NCBI GenBank assembly: GCA_003216195.1 | Contig: QCJF01000003.1 | Span: 1-64,000, forward strand | DNA length: 64,000 bases | Direction: 5' to 3' | Source: Pelagibacteraceae bacterium AG-404-P08 | Lineage (GTDB): Bacteria > Pseudomonadota > Alphaproteobacteria > HIMB59 | In this document: positions 19,932-30,075 of the stretch, piece by piece | Layout: every line of letters starts with the position of its first letter | Position numbering within the stretch: position 1 is the first letter of the stretch | The notes under the pieces: generated by a model | The model's input: the letters and a program-made list of their open reading frames with translations, nothing else | The model's database searches: none | What the model was told of the DNA's origin: nothing | Translations under genes and position numbers: made by a program

Positions 19932-20391
19932 GTTTAACTTAAATTTATTTTTTTTATTTTTATTCCTTGTTACTTTGGACCAAATCACTAAGGCTCTTGT
20001 TATCAATTTCTTTGATCTTTATGAGTCAGTCTCTTTATTACCAATTATAAATTTAACATTTGTTGTAAATTATGGTTTTGCATTTGGACTATTGAATGAT
20101 CCATCTCTTAATCAAATAGTAGTTTCAATAGTAATATTGCTAATTATTTCATATTTTTTATATTTACTTTTAAAAACACAAGATAAGGTTTTTCAATTTA
20201 CTTTGACTTTGATTTTGTCAGGTGCATTGGGTAATTTTATAGACCGAATATTCAGGGGTTTTGTTATTGACTTTATTGACATATATATAGGTACATATCA
20301 TTGGCCAGCATTTAATATTGCTGATAGCTGTATTACCTTGGGATTTATAGTTTTGATGATAAATATATTATTTTTAAATAAAAAGTTATGA
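19906..20391 (+). CDS. lspA: Lipoprotein signal peptidase
   Basis: TLDQITKALV, VVNYGFAFGLL, GNFIDRIFRGFVIDFIDIY, FNIADSCI; start at internal Met 19906 preferred. Confidence 0.93.
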   Translation: MFGKLFNNKFNLNLFFLFLFLVTLDQITKALVINFFDLYESVSLLPIINLTFVVNYGFAFGLLNDPSLNQIVVSIVILLIISYFLYLLLKTQDKVFQFTLTLILSGALGNFIDRIFRGFVIDFIDIYIGTYHWPAFNIADSCITLGFIVLMINILFLNKKL

Positions 20392-20702
20392 AAAGCATTT
20401 ATATAATTTTACTAATAATTTTTACATTGTCCTGCCAGAGAGAAGAGAGAAATCAATTAGGAGTTGGATATAATAAAACACTTATCATACCACCAACAAA
20501 TGATTTACCTACACCCACATCAATTAAAGAAGATAAGTCCAGTATTAAAAATAGTAATAACAATGTAATTAATTCAATTTTGGACCAATCAAATATGGAA
20601 GAGATAGATCCTTTAATAATTGACAAAATCGATGAAGAAAGTGGCTATAACTCAGATGAAAATTTTTTTCAATGGTTGTTTAAAGGTCAAAGTAAAAGAT
20701 AA
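20388..20702 (+). CDS. DUF3035-type lipoprotein
   Basis: Lipobox-like LSC, GVGYNKTLIIPPTNDLPTP; located after lspA. Confidence 0.65.
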   Translation: MKSIYIILLIIFTLSCQREERNQLGVGYNKTLIIPPTNDLPTPTSIKEDKSSIKNSNNNVINSILDQSNMEEIDPLIIDKIDEESGYNSDENFFQWLFKGQSKR

Positions 20703-20726
20703 TTTATAATTAATAGGCACAATATT

Positions 20727-21884
20727 TTGATTATTAAAAATAACTTTAAAGCTTTAAATTACGCTAAAAAACCAAACCTTGATTATTCAATAAATGAATT
20801 CTTGTCTTTAGACATGTTTAATCCAATTATAAAAAAAAATTATTTTAATAAATATGACTTAAGTATTTTTAAAAAAAAAAAATTTAGAACACATGTATTT
20901 GGAATGGGAGGATCATCTTTAAGTACTAAATTACTTAGTCAGTTCTTAAATCCTTACAATCTAGGAAAAAAATTATTTATTTACGAAAATCCATCACCAG
21001 TTGTAATAAGAAATGCTTTATCTGATTTAAATATAAACAAAAATGATAAATTTATTTTTATTTCAAAATCAGGTAACACAATAGAAATAAAATATTTTCT
21101 TGATTTAGTAATTAAAATATTAAAACAAAAAAAAATTTCCAAGTTTGTAAAAGATTTTATTTTTATTTCAGAGAATAAAAATAATTATTTAAGAAAATTT
21201 GCTAAAAAAAATAGTATTTTATGTTTTGATCACGATCCAAATATTGGTGGAAGATTTAGTATATTTTCAATAACTTCTCTCATTCCTTTAATATCAATAG
21301 GTTATTCATTACCTAAAATTTTAAAATCATTTTTAAAAGCTAAAAAATTATTTGAAAAAAGTCATACTAAAATAATGAAGAATATTTCTAAAATCATTTC
21401 ATATGAAAAAAATTTTAATTTGAATATTCTTGTAGGACTCACCTATCACGATAAGATGAGTTCTATTAATGAGTGGTACAGACAAATTTTTGCAGAGAGT
21501 TTAGGCAAAAATAAAAATGCTATAAATTATATTTCATCTTACGGATCTATTGACCAACATAGTCAATTTCAACTTTATATTGATGGCCCACATGACAAAC
21601 ATTTTATTTTTTTTAAAATTGAAAATTCAAATAAATCAATAGACACCAAATATAGTTTAATTAAGGGTTACAATTTAATGAGCACTCTAGAGGAAGGGGC
21701 TATAAAAACCTTAAAACAAAAAAAATTTTTAGTAACACAAATTTTAATAAAAGATGATTTTGATAGTTATTGTTATTTGATATTTTATTTAATCTTTGAC
21801 ATCTATTTAAGAGCAAAATTTAATAAAATTAATTTTTTAGATCAACCGGCTGTTGAAATTCTTAAGAAAAATACGAGAATTTAA
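20727..21884 (+). CDS. pgi: Glucose-6-phosphate isomerase, compact form (385 aa)
   Basis: GMGGSSLS, SKSGNTIE, GGRFSIFS, EWYRQIFAESLGK, SIDQHSQFQLYIDG; TTG start. Confidence 0.85.
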   Translation: MIIKNNFKALNYAKKPNLDYSINEFLSLDMFNPIIKKNYFNKYDLSIFKKKKFRTHVFGMGGSSLSTKLLSQFLNPYNLGKKLFIYENPSPVVIRNALSDLNINKNDKFIFISKSGNTIEIKYFLDLVIKILKQKKISKFVKDFIFISENKNNYLRKFAKKNSILCFDHDPNIGGRFSIFSITSLIPLISIGYSLPKILKSFLKAKKLFEKSHTKIMKNISKIISYEKNFNLNILVGLTYHDKMSSINEWYRQIFAESLGKNKNAINYISSYGSIDQHSQFQLYIDGPHDKHFIFFKIENSNKSIDTKYSLIKGYNLMSTLEEGAIKTLKQKKFLVTQILIKDDFDSYCYLIFYLIFDIYLRAKFNKINFLDQPAVEILKKNTRI

Positions 21885-22179
21885 GTTGATAAATAGTTTA
21901 ATAAATTTTTTTGGTGCTAATTCAAAATTTCATTTATTTAAAATATTTATTATCTTTGGACTGGCAGGATCTATTTCAGTTATTTTATCTGAACCATTAT
22001 TACAATTAGTATCAATCGAAAACTTTATTTCAAATAAGTTTTTTTATTGGTTAATTAGATTAATATTAATTTTCCCAATATATCAATTTGTATTAATTTT
22101 TTTAGCTTTAGTCTTTGGAGAATTAAGATATTTCAAAAAATTTTTTATAAAATTTATAAATTATTTCAAAATTAATTAA
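21853..22179 (+). CDS. Small membrane protein of unknown function (DUF6787-like)
   Basis: Multi-TM with LFKIFIIFGLAGSISVILSEPLL; start uncertain (may begin after pgi stop). Confidence 0.5.
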   Translation: MKFLRKIREFKLINSLINFFGANSKFHLFKIFIIFGLAGSISVILSEPLLQLVSIENFISNKFFYWLIRLILIFPIYQFVLIFLALVFGELRYFKKFFIKFINYFKIN

Positions 22180-22703
22180 GTTCTAAAAAAAAATAGATTT
22201 TTATTTTTGTATTGTTTTTTTAATATAAGATTATCTAAATTAATTGAATTAGAACTTTCCAATATGACTAAGATATTTGATCTGATATCAATTAATATTT
22301 TTTTTTGAATTGACTCAAAATTATGATTATACGGAGGATCGAGATAAATTACATTGCAGCAATTTAAAATATCAATTTTTTGTTCATAAGGATCAAAATT
22401 AGTTATTTCATAATTCACCTCATTAATTTTTTTTAAAAACTTTTCAATATTATTAGTATGATTTTTTTCAATATCGTTAAATATTACTTTTTTAACACCT
22501 CTAGATAACGCCTCTATACCAATTGAACCTGTTCCTGCAAACAAATCGCATAAAATTACCTCATTAAGGTCTATGTTCAGATCATTATTATGTGATAATA
22601 AATTAAATAAATCCTCTCTAATTCTTGTTAAGGTTGGCCTGTAATCACTTTCAGACTCAACTAGTATTTTCCGCCCTTTATATTTACCGCTAATAATTTT
22701 CAT
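22176..22703 (-). CDS. rsmD: 16S rRNA (guanine966-N2)-methyltransferase RsmD
   Basis: MKIISGKYKGRK, RPTLTRIREDLFNLL, DLFAGTGSIGIEALSRG, YLDPPYN; Met start chosen at 22703. Confidence 0.93.
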   Translation of the reverse strand: MKIISGKYKGRKILVESESDYRPTLTRIREDLFNLLSHNNDLNIDLNEVILCDLFAGTGSIGIEALSRGVKKVIFNDIEKNHTNNIEKFLKKINEVNYEITNFDPYEQKIDILNCCNVIYLDPPYNHNFESIQKKILIDIRSNILVILESSNSINLDNLILKKQYKNKNLFFFRT

Positions 22704-23376
22704 TAATCTGCATTTCTCTGTAATTACCATAGGTTATAGACTTTAATAGAAAACGACCGTAAGAGATCCTTTTTAGCTTTTCTACTTTTAAATTAAATAA
22801 TGCACAAATATTTCTAATTTCTCTATTTTTTCCCTCAGTAAGACTAAATCTAAGTACATGTTTGTTTAGATTAGAGTGAACTAGTTTTACATAAGGCTTT
22901 TTATAAATTTCTTTTCCATAAATTTTTTTATTCATTGATTTAAGCTTATTTTGATCAAAGGCACCCATTACATTAACAAGATAAGATCTTTTAATATTTG
23001 ATTTAGGAAGTTCCATATATCTTTTAAAAGATGTTTCTTTTGTAAATAGTAATAAACCCTCAGAATTGTAATCTAATCTACCAATATAGTGATACCGGTG
23101 ATATTTCTTTGGTAGAAAATCATAAACAATTTTTCTATCTTTCTCATCTTTTTTGGAAGTGATACAACCTCGCGGTTTATGAAATAGTATAATATTAAGT
23201 TTATTTGATTTAATTTTTTCAATCTCAAAAATGTCTTTATCAGTTACTGATATAAACGGCCTTGTTTCAATATTACCATTTAAAGTAACTTTTTTATTTT
23301 TAATTAAATTTTCTGCTTGGTTTCTCGAAATTTTAAATTGAATGGATAATTTTTTACTAAACGTTATTTTTTGCAT
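22690..23376 (-). CDS. Pseudouridine synthase RsuA/RluB family
   Basis: S4-like N-terminus, HKPRGCITSKKD, GRLDYNSEGLLLFT, GKNREIRNI. Confidence 0.93.
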   Translation of the reverse strand: MQKITFSKKLSIQFKISRNQAENLIKNKKVTLNGNIETRPFISVTDKDIFEIEKIKSNKLNIILFHKPRGCITSKKDEKDRKIVYDFLPKKYHRYHYIGRLDYNSEGLLLFTKETSFKRYMELPKSNIKRSYLVNVMGAFDQNKLKSMNKKIYGKEIYKKPYVKLVHSNLNKHVLRFSLTEGKNREIRNICALFNLKVEKLKRISYGRFLLKSITYGNYREMQINENY

Positions 23377-24064
23377 GATCTGTAAACAGCTTTATAATAC
23401 TCTTATCAAACTCTGTTATTAAAAATTCAGGATGCCATTGAACACCCATACATAATGGATGTTGATTATGATGAAATGCTTCAATTAGATTATCAGGCGC
23501 ATAAGCATCTACTATTAAATTTTGACCAATTTTTTTAATACCCTGATGATGTGCACTATTAACAAAAATTTTTTGACTATTTTTAAATATCTTTAGATTA
23601 GATGCATCATTTAAAACTAACTCATGACTAGTCTCATCTCTTGGATTGGGTTGTTCGTGCTCAATAAATGACTCAATATCTTGGATTAAACTACCACCAA
23701 AAAATACATTTAGAAGTTGGCAACCTCCACATATTCCCAAAATAGGCCTATTAAGGGGAAAATATTTTTCTAAGATTTTAAATTCAAATTTAGTCCTATC
23801 TTTAACGATTTGAATTTTATCTGATTGTATATTTTCACTGTAATATTTTGGATCAATATCAAAGTCCCCTCCAGAGATTAGTAAGCCATCTAAAAAATCT
23901 ATATTTTCTATAGTTTCTGTTATAGGTAGTATTATTGGTGTACATCCAAACTGACATAAACAGTCTGAATAATGGCGTCTTAAAGCAAACCAAGGATACT
24001 TAGAATATGTGTTTTCTTTTTCCTTATAATCAGTTGTAATACCTATGACTGGGGATCTATTCAC
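23357..24064 (-). CDS. Gamma-glutamyl-GABA hydrolase family (class I glutamine amidotransferase-like)
   Basis: PVIGITTDY, DGLLISGGDFDIDP, GICGGCQLLNVFFGGSLIQD, VQWHPEF; GTG start at 24064 inferred from family N-terminus. Confidence 0.9.
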   Translation of the reverse strand: MNRSPVIGITTDYKEKENTYSKYPWFALRRHYSDCLCQFGCTPIILPITETIENIDFLDGLLISGGDFDIDPKYYSENIQSDKIQIVKDRTKFEFKILEKYFPLNRPILGICGGCQLLNVFFGGSLIQDIESFIEHEQPNPRDETSHELVLNDASNLKIFKNSQKIFVNSAHHQGIKKIGQNLIVDAYAPDNLIEAFHHNQHPLCMGVQWHPEFLITEFDKSIIKLFTDHAKNNV

Positions 24065-24065
24065 A

Positions 24066-24491
24066 ATGAACAATCTAACAAATTTTATACGTATTGTACT
24101 TAGGCAATGTAAATTAGCTATGGAAAAAGGTGAGATTCCTATAGCATCCGTAATAGTCGATCCGATTGATGAGAGAATTATTGCTAGATCTTTCAATCAA
24201 GAAATTGCATCAAATGATCCAACAGCACATGCAGAGATTTTATGTATAAGAAAGGCATGTAAAAAATTAAATCAGAAGAGATTAGATGGTCTCATAATGA
24301 TATCTTATTTAGAACCATGTCATATGTGCAAAGAGGTTATAAAATCCTCAAGATTATCTAAGGTTTACTATTTATTTAAAAATGAAAATCCCAGTAGAAA
24401 AACTATATCGAAGGTAAAGTATAAATTAATTAAAAATAATGAAGAAAATTTAATAAAAAAATTTTTTAAAAATAAGAGAACTAAACATTAG
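24066..24491 (+). CDS. tadA: Nucleoside/tRNA-adenosine deaminase (TadA-like)
   Basis: PTAHAEI and EPCHMC zinc motifs, GEIPIASVIV. Confidence 0.85.
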   Translation: MNNLTNFIRIVLRQCKLAMEKGEIPIASVIVDPIDERIIARSFNQEIASNDPTAHAEILCIRKACKKLNQKRLDGLIMISYLEPCHMCKEVIKSSRLSKVYYLFKNENPSRKTISKVKYKLIKNNEENLIKKFFKNKRTKH

Positions 24492-25743
24492 CACCAATAT
24501 CAGATCTATAATATTTTTCAGGCCAGTCGATAATATCTGCTATTTCATATACTTTATTTCTACATTCAAGATAATTATCCCCACGTACAACGATTGATAG
24601 AACTCTACCTCCATTAGAAAAGACTTTATTATTAATTATTTTAGTTGCCGCATGAAAAATATAAAATTCATCATTATTTTTTAATTCACTCAAATTTCTG
24701 ATTTCAGTATTTTTAGGATAATCCCCTGGATATCCTTTAGTTGCTAAAATTAAACAAATTGATTTTTTATTTTCAAACAATTCAATATTAGCATATTTTA
24801 AATTTTTTGTTGCAGTTGAATGAAGTAAAGATAAAAAATCCGACTTTATCCTAAGAGAAATACTTTGAATTTCAGGATCTCCAAATCTAGTATTGTATTC
24901 TAGTAAATATGGTTGATTGTGTTCATTGACGATTATCCCAAAAAATATTACACCTTGAAATGCTATGTTGTCGTGCTTTAAACCCTCTATAGTTTTTTTT
25001 ACTATTTGATCCTGAATTATCATATCTAGATTATTATCTAAAATAGGGGCAGGGCTGATAGTACCCATTCCTCCAGTATTTGGTCCAGTATCATTATTTC
25101 CAATTCTTTTATAGTCTTGTGCGGAACCAATATTTAAATATTCGTTACCATCAGTAATTGTAAAAAAACTCAATTCTTTTCCCTCAATGAATTCTTCAAT
25201 AACAACTTTATTGTTTTCTTGATTAAATTCTTTTTTTATAAATATCCTTTCACAGGCCTCTATTGCTTCATTTGTATTTGTGCATACAAATACTCCTTTA
25301 CCAGCAGCTAATCCATCATATTTTACAACTATGGGCCCATTAAAACTTTCGAGATAGTCTTTTGCTTCATCAAAATCAACAAAAGTTTGAGACTTTGCAG
25401 TTGGGATATTGTGAGATTGACAAAATTCTTTCATGAACTCCTTGGAAGATTCAAGTTTTGCTCCCTCAGAGTCAGGTCCAAAAACATTTAAACCCTTATT
25501 TCTAAGTTCTCCCGCAAGATTTTCTGATAAATAGTTTTCCGGACCTACAACAACGAGGTCTGGATTAATTTTTATACATTCCTCAACAATATCCTCTTTG
25601 GTTGAGATATCTTTACACTCCGCAATTTGACTAATTCCATAATTTCCAGGAAAACAAAATACTTTTTCACAAAGATAGGACTTGTGAAGAATTCTACACA
25701 AAGCATGTTCTCGGGCACCAGATCCTACAACTATGACATTCAT
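24481..25743 (-). CDS. purD: Phosphoribosylamine-glycine ligase
   Basis: VVGSGAREHAL, KYDGLAAGKGV, NTGGMGTISPAP, NTRFGDPE. Confidence 0.97.
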   Translation of the reverse strand: MNVIVVGSGAREHALCRILHKSYLCEKVFCFPGNYGISQIAECKDISTKEDIVEECIKINPDLVVVGPENYLSENLAGELRNKGLNVFGPDSEGAKLESSKEFMKEFCQSHNIPTAKSQTFVDFDEAKDYLESFNGPIVVKYDGLAAGKGVFVCTNTNEAIEACERIFIKKEFNQENNKVVIEEFIEGKELSFFTITDGNEYLNIGSAQDYKRIGNNDTGPNTGGMGTISPAPILDNNLDMIIQDQIVKKTIEGLKHDNIAFQGVIFFGIIVNEHNQPYLLEYNTRFGDPEIQSISLRIKSDFLSLLHSTATKNLKYANIELFENKKSICLILATKGYPGDYPKNTEIRNLSELKNNDEFYIFHAATKIINNKVFSNGGRVLSIVVRGDNYLECRNKVYEIADIIDWPEKYYRSDIGANV

Positions 25744-25773
25744 TTATATAACATAATAAAGTATATTTATTTT

Positions 25774-27111
25774 GTGAATAATATTCCTGAGTACACTGTA
25801 TCACAACTGAATAAGTCAATAAAAGATTTATTGGAGGAAAACTATTCTTATTTAAAGTTAGTTGGAGAGACAGGATCAATAACTATAGCTAGTTCTGGAC
25901 ACGTATATTTTTCAATTAAAGAAGACGATGAGGTCATATCTTGCATATGCTGGAAAGGAAGCTATGAAAATTTACAAGTTCAAATTGAAGAGGGAACAGA
26001 ATACAATTTTTATGGGAGGATCACATCTTATTCTAAATTTGGGAGATCTGTTTACCAACTCATTATTGATCAGGTTGAGTATAGTGGCACAGGATCAATA
26101 TTAAAGCTTATTGAAGACAGGAAAAAAGAATTATCTTTACTGGGTTTGTTTGATGATGATAAGAAAAAAAAATTACCTAAGTATCCAAAATCTATTGGCG
26201 TGTTAACATCATCCTCTGGTTCAGTAATTCATGATATAATTCATAGAATTTCCGAGAGATTTCCAGTTACTCAAATAAAGGTTTTCCCTATTTCTGTTCA
26301 AGGTAAAAATTCTCATATTGAAATTATAGATTTTTTAGATCTTATTGAAAATCATGACTCAAAAGACTTTTTAAAGCCAGATTTAATCATATTTGCTAGA
26401 GGTGGAGGCTCTTTGGAAGAGTTAATGCCTTTTAACGAACCCGATTTGATAAAAAGAGTTTTTAAATTAAACATTCCTAATATTTCAGCTATCGGTCATG
26501 ATACTGACTATACCTTGTTAGATTATGTCTCAGATTTGCGTGCACCAACACCTACTGCAGCAGCTGAAATTGCAGTTCCCGATAAAAATTATTTATTAAA
26601 TCAAATACAGGATTTACAAGTAAAACTAAATCAATCTATCGAACTAAAATATTTATCAATAGAACAACTATTATTGAGATTCAAAAATTCTGTAAATTAT
26701 TTTTCAAATTCAATCAAGGATGTTGAGAACAAATTAAGTAAAATAAACAGTGAGAATTTAAAGATAGTTAATGACTCCTTTTACGATAAATCAAGTTCCT
26801 TTAATGATATATTGATTAGATTACAAGACAATAGCCCAAAACAAAAAATATTAGAAATACAAAGTAAGATTGGATACATAAATAAAAATAACAAAACTTT
26901 AATATTAAATAAATTTAAGAATTTTTCTCAAAAAATATATTTACTAAATAAGATACTTAATACTTCTTCGATAGAAAAAAACTTAAAAAAAGGGTATGCA
27001 ATATTGAAACAAGAAAATCAGATTATTAAAAGTATAAAAACTTTAAAAAAATTAAATAATTTTGATGTTACTTTGAAAGATGGTGTAATGAGTGTCAAAA
27101 AAAAATTATAA
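25774..27111 (+). CDS. xseA: Exodeoxyribonuclease VII large subunit
   Basis: YTVSQLNKSIKDLLE, GVLTSSSGSVIHDI, IFARGGGSLEELMPFNEP, IGHDTDYTL; GTG start at 25774 inferred. Confidence 0.93.
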   Translation: MNNIPEYTVSQLNKSIKDLLEENYSYLKLVGETGSITIASSGHVYFSIKEDDEVISCICWKGSYENLQVQIEEGTEYNFYGRITSYSKFGRSVYQLIIDQVEYSGTGSILKLIEDRKKELSLLGLFDDDKKKKLPKYPKSIGVLTSSSGSVIHDIIHRISERFPVTQIKVFPISVQGKNSHIEIIDFLDLIENHDSKDFLKPDLIIFARGGGSLEELMPFNEPDLIKRVFKLNIPNISAIGHDTDYTLLDYVSDLRAPTPTAAAEIAVPDKNYLLNQIQDLQVKLNQSIELKYLSIEQLLLRFKNSVNYFSNSIKDVENKLSKINSENLKIVNDSFYDKSSSFNDILIRLQDNSPKQKILEIQSKIGYINKNNKTLILNKFKNFSQKIYLLNKILNTSSIEKNLKKGYAILKQENQIIKSIKTLKKLNNFDVTLKDGVMSVKKKL

Positions 27112-27969
27112 TTTCCATCTTTTATGTACCCATAACCATTGAGATGGAGAGTGTCTAATCCATTTTTCAAAATATTTTTTGTGAATCATCTCAACTAGGC
27201 CTTTTACATCATAATTTTTATATTCTTCATAACGTAAAGGTTTTTCAAAAATTATTTGAAATTTGTTATTTTGATTTCTGATGGAGTATACTGGACATAT
27301 CATTGTTTTGTATTTAATTGCCAAATTAGCAAAACCATCTGTTGCAAGTACTTTTTTTCCAAAAAAATCTATTTCTAAACCACTACTATCTCTTTGGTCA
27401 ATTAGAAGAGCTAAGTCTTCATTTTGTTTAAGGGCCTTAATCATGGATTTAGCACTCTCAGAGCCTTTTTTATAAAAAAAAGCATTATTTTTCTTTCTAT
27501 TTTTCTGAATGTAGTTATCGATCTTCTCATTATTTGCGTGTCTATAAACTGAATGTAATGTGAAACCATGACGCAAAATAAAATTTCTTGTTAGTTCCCA
27601 ATTCCCAATATGTGCAGATATAAAGATTTTAGGACCTTTGTGAGATTTTATCTCGTCAATGATATGAGTATTATCAAAATCTATATTTTTCCAATCAAAT
27701 TTATTTAAGTTAAAAAATTCAAAAAAAACTTTACCTGTCTCTTTTAAATTTTCCTTTGTTAATCTTGAACTCTTTTCATCATTAAGGTTTAATACTTTCA
27801 AATTATTTTTTATGATTTGTTCATATTTTGTAAATTTTCCAAAAAAACCAACTAAAATTCCTCCAACATTTGAGGCAAAATTAAAACTAAATATTCCTAA
27901 TATATTTTTAAGTATAATAAAAAAAATAAACTCAATATAATTTCTAAAAACTTTAAATATATTTTTCAA
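27106..27969 (-). CDS. lpxL: Lipid A biosynthesis acyltransferase (LpxL-like)
   Basis: SAHIGNWE (HX4D/E-like), LLIDQRDSSGLEIDFFGK, HSPSQWLWVHKRWK. Confidence 0.9.
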   Translation of the reverse strand: MKNIFKVFRNYIEFIFFIILKNILGIFSFNFASNVGGILVGFFGKFTKYEQIIKNNLKVLNLNDEKSSRLTKENLKETGKVFFEFFNLNKFDWKNIDFDNTHIIDEIKSHKGPKIFISAHIGNWELTRNFILRHGFTLHSVYRHANNEKIDNYIQKNRKKNNAFFYKKGSESAKSMIKALKQNEDLALLIDQRDSSGLEIDFFGKKVLATDGFANLAIKYKTMICPVYSIRNQNNKFQIIFEKPLRYEEYKNYDVKGLVEMIHKKYFEKWIRHSPSQWLWVHKRWKL

Positions 27970-28918
27970 TTTCCGTAATAAATCCTAGATTGTTATCAGA
28001 TACTATTTCTCCATGTATTATTCCAACAGAGCTTTTAAATTCATTAGGTATCCTTACATGATCTTTCTCTGTTGTTATTAGAAAAGCATCATTTTTATTA
28101 GCTTGATCAAGTAATAAAAATATATCATCGACAGTATATTGATGATGATCAGGAAACTCTTTTGTTAATACTAAATTTAAATTTTCAGATTTTAATTGGT
28201 CAAAAAATTTTTTATTAAAACCCAGACCTGCAAAAGCAATTAATTTTTTTTCTTTAAATTCTGGGTTGATTTCTATTTTATATTTCAAAATATGCTTAAA
28301 GTGACTATCATTTAAATCATTACATTCTTCTGTATTAATTAAAAAAAATATTTGTGATTTTCTAATTGCATTTTTTACTGACTCTCTTAGTGGTCCAGAG
28401 GGAACTAAAAGCCTATTACCAAATGATTGGATAGAGTCATAAACATAAATCGATATATTTTTATATACATTGTAAGATTGAAGTGCATCGTCTAGTACAA
28501 GTATATTTGCACCATCTTCCTTTGCTGAAATCATTGCGTGAAATTTATTTTTACTAACCCATGTTGTAAAATAATTTGACATCATTAAAGCCTCATCTCC
28601 TACAAAATTAAAGTCCATATGAGGTTTTACTTTTATAACTTCATTTAATGTAGTAGACCCACCATAACCTCTTGAGATAATATGAGGTATGTATCCCATC
28701 TTCTTTAATTCTCTACAGATGTACAAGACTGAAGGTGTTTTGCCTGAACCACCAATTATAGCACTTCCAACTGCTATTACTGGTAAGTCAATTTTTTGAA
28801 CTTTTGATAGTTTTCTTTTGATTAAATTTCCCATAGACCAAATTATTGATAAAGGAGAGAGAAGAAGTGCGTTTAAAGAAATTGTTTTTTGATACCAAAA
28901 TTTCGGAGCTTTTAACAT
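27953..28918 (-). CDS. lpxK: Tetraacyldisaccharide 4'-kinase
   Basis: VAVGSAIIGGSGKTPSVLYI, ISRGYGG, GDEALMM, LVLDDALQSY. Confidence 0.93.
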   Translation of the reverse strand: MLKAPKFWYQKTISLNALLLSPLSIIWSMGNLIKRKLSKVQKIDLPVIAVGSAIIGGSGKTPSVLYICRELKKMGYIPHIISRGYGGSTTLNEVIKVKPHMDFNFVGDEALMMSNYFTTWVSKNKFHAMISAKEDGANILVLDDALQSYNVYKNISIYVYDSIQSFGNRLLVPSGPLRESVKNAIRKSQIFFLINTEECNDLNDSHFKHILKYKIEINPEFKEKKLIAFAGLGFNKKFFDQLKSENLNLVLTKEFPDHHQYTVDDIFLLLDQANKNDAFLITTEKDHVRIPNEFKSSVGIIHGEIVSDNNLGFITEIEKYI

Positions 28919-30075
28919 TTATTAATCATTTCAGTAATATTTTTTAAACTATTTTTGTTATTGTTAATAAAATTTTCAATTACTTTAACATTATGAAATT
29001 CTTCTTCTATTTGTCTGTTAATTTCATTACTTATATCTTCTAAACTATCACTATTCATTGTTTTGCAAAGGCTAAGTTTTTCGAGATCAAGATAAATTTC
29101 CTCAAAATTTTTATTAAAATCTCCTGAAAGCACAAAGCAACCTCTTGAAATAGGTTCTAAAGGATTCTGTCCGCCATGTTTAATTAAAGAACCACCCATA
29201 AATACTATTTTTGAGCGCTCAAAAATTGACATAATATCCCCAAATTTATTATGCACTGTGATTTTTTCTAAATTTTCAGAAATAATTTTTTCACTTAAAT
29301 TATCAGAGAATTGAATATGACGCGGTATGATAATTATTTCAAATATCTCACTTACATTTAATCTTTTTATTATATTTATAACTTTATCATATTCATTTAA
29401 GTGAATACTTGCAAAACAAACGATCTTTTTTTTTGAGTATGGAATATTTGGATTAATATTAAATTTCAAGTTTCCAAAAAAATAAACTTTTTTACCAAAT
29501 AAATTATTTATGCTCGCTTGATCCTTTTTACTTTGTGCAAAAATTAAATCGTATTGTTCTCCAATTATTTTACTTAAATTTGGATATTTTGACCATCTGA
29601 CATAACTTGTATCCGATACTCTTCCATTAACTAAAATATTTTTTAAATTTTTCTTTTTTGAAATCATTAGCCAATTAGGCCAAATTTCTGAGTCAATCCA
29701 TAATATTTTTTTAAAATTTGTTTTAGATAAGAAAATATTTACATTCCAAAAAAAATCTAAAGGAAGAAATATACTAATAAGGTTGGGGTATAATTTTTTT
29801 GACAATTCAAAAGATGACAATGTAGAACATGATAAAACAATTTTTTTATTATTGAGCTTATCGACTAAAAATTTAATAGAATTCAATTCGCCTATGCTGG
29901 CAAAATGAATTAAAAAATCACTTTGTTTGATTTGTGTGTAATTTTGGTTTGCAAATATTTTTTGTTTATATGAAAAAAAGCTTTCTTTTTTATTGAATAT
30001 TCTAATTAAACCAATGAATAAAATCACTGGAAAAAGCACAAGTTGTAATAATCTATAGCTAAAAATGAGCATCAA
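28912..30075 (-). CDS. waaA: 3-deoxy-D-manno-octulosonic acid (Kdo) transferase
   Basis: IHFASIGELNS, DSEIWPNWL, MGGSLIKHGGQNPLEPISRG. Confidence 0.94.
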   Translation of the reverse strand: MMLIFSYRLLQLVLFPVILFIGLIRIFNKKESFFSYKQKIFANQNYTQIKQSDFLIHFASIGELNSIKFLVDKLNNKKIVLSCSTLSSFELSKKLYPNLISIFLPLDFFWNVNIFLSKTNFKKILWIDSEIWPNWLMISKKKNLKNILVNGRVSDTSYVRWSKYPNLSKIIGEQYDLIFAQSKKDQASINNLFGKKVYFFGNLKFNINPNIPYSKKKIVCFASIHLNEYDKVINIIKRLNVSEIFEIIIIPRHIQFSDNLSEKIISENLEKITVHNKFGDIMSIFERSKIVFMGGSLIKHGGQNPLEPISRGCFVLSGDFNKNFEEIYLDLEKLSLCKTMNSDSLEDISNEINRQIEEEFHNVKVIENFINNNKNSLKNITEMINKC

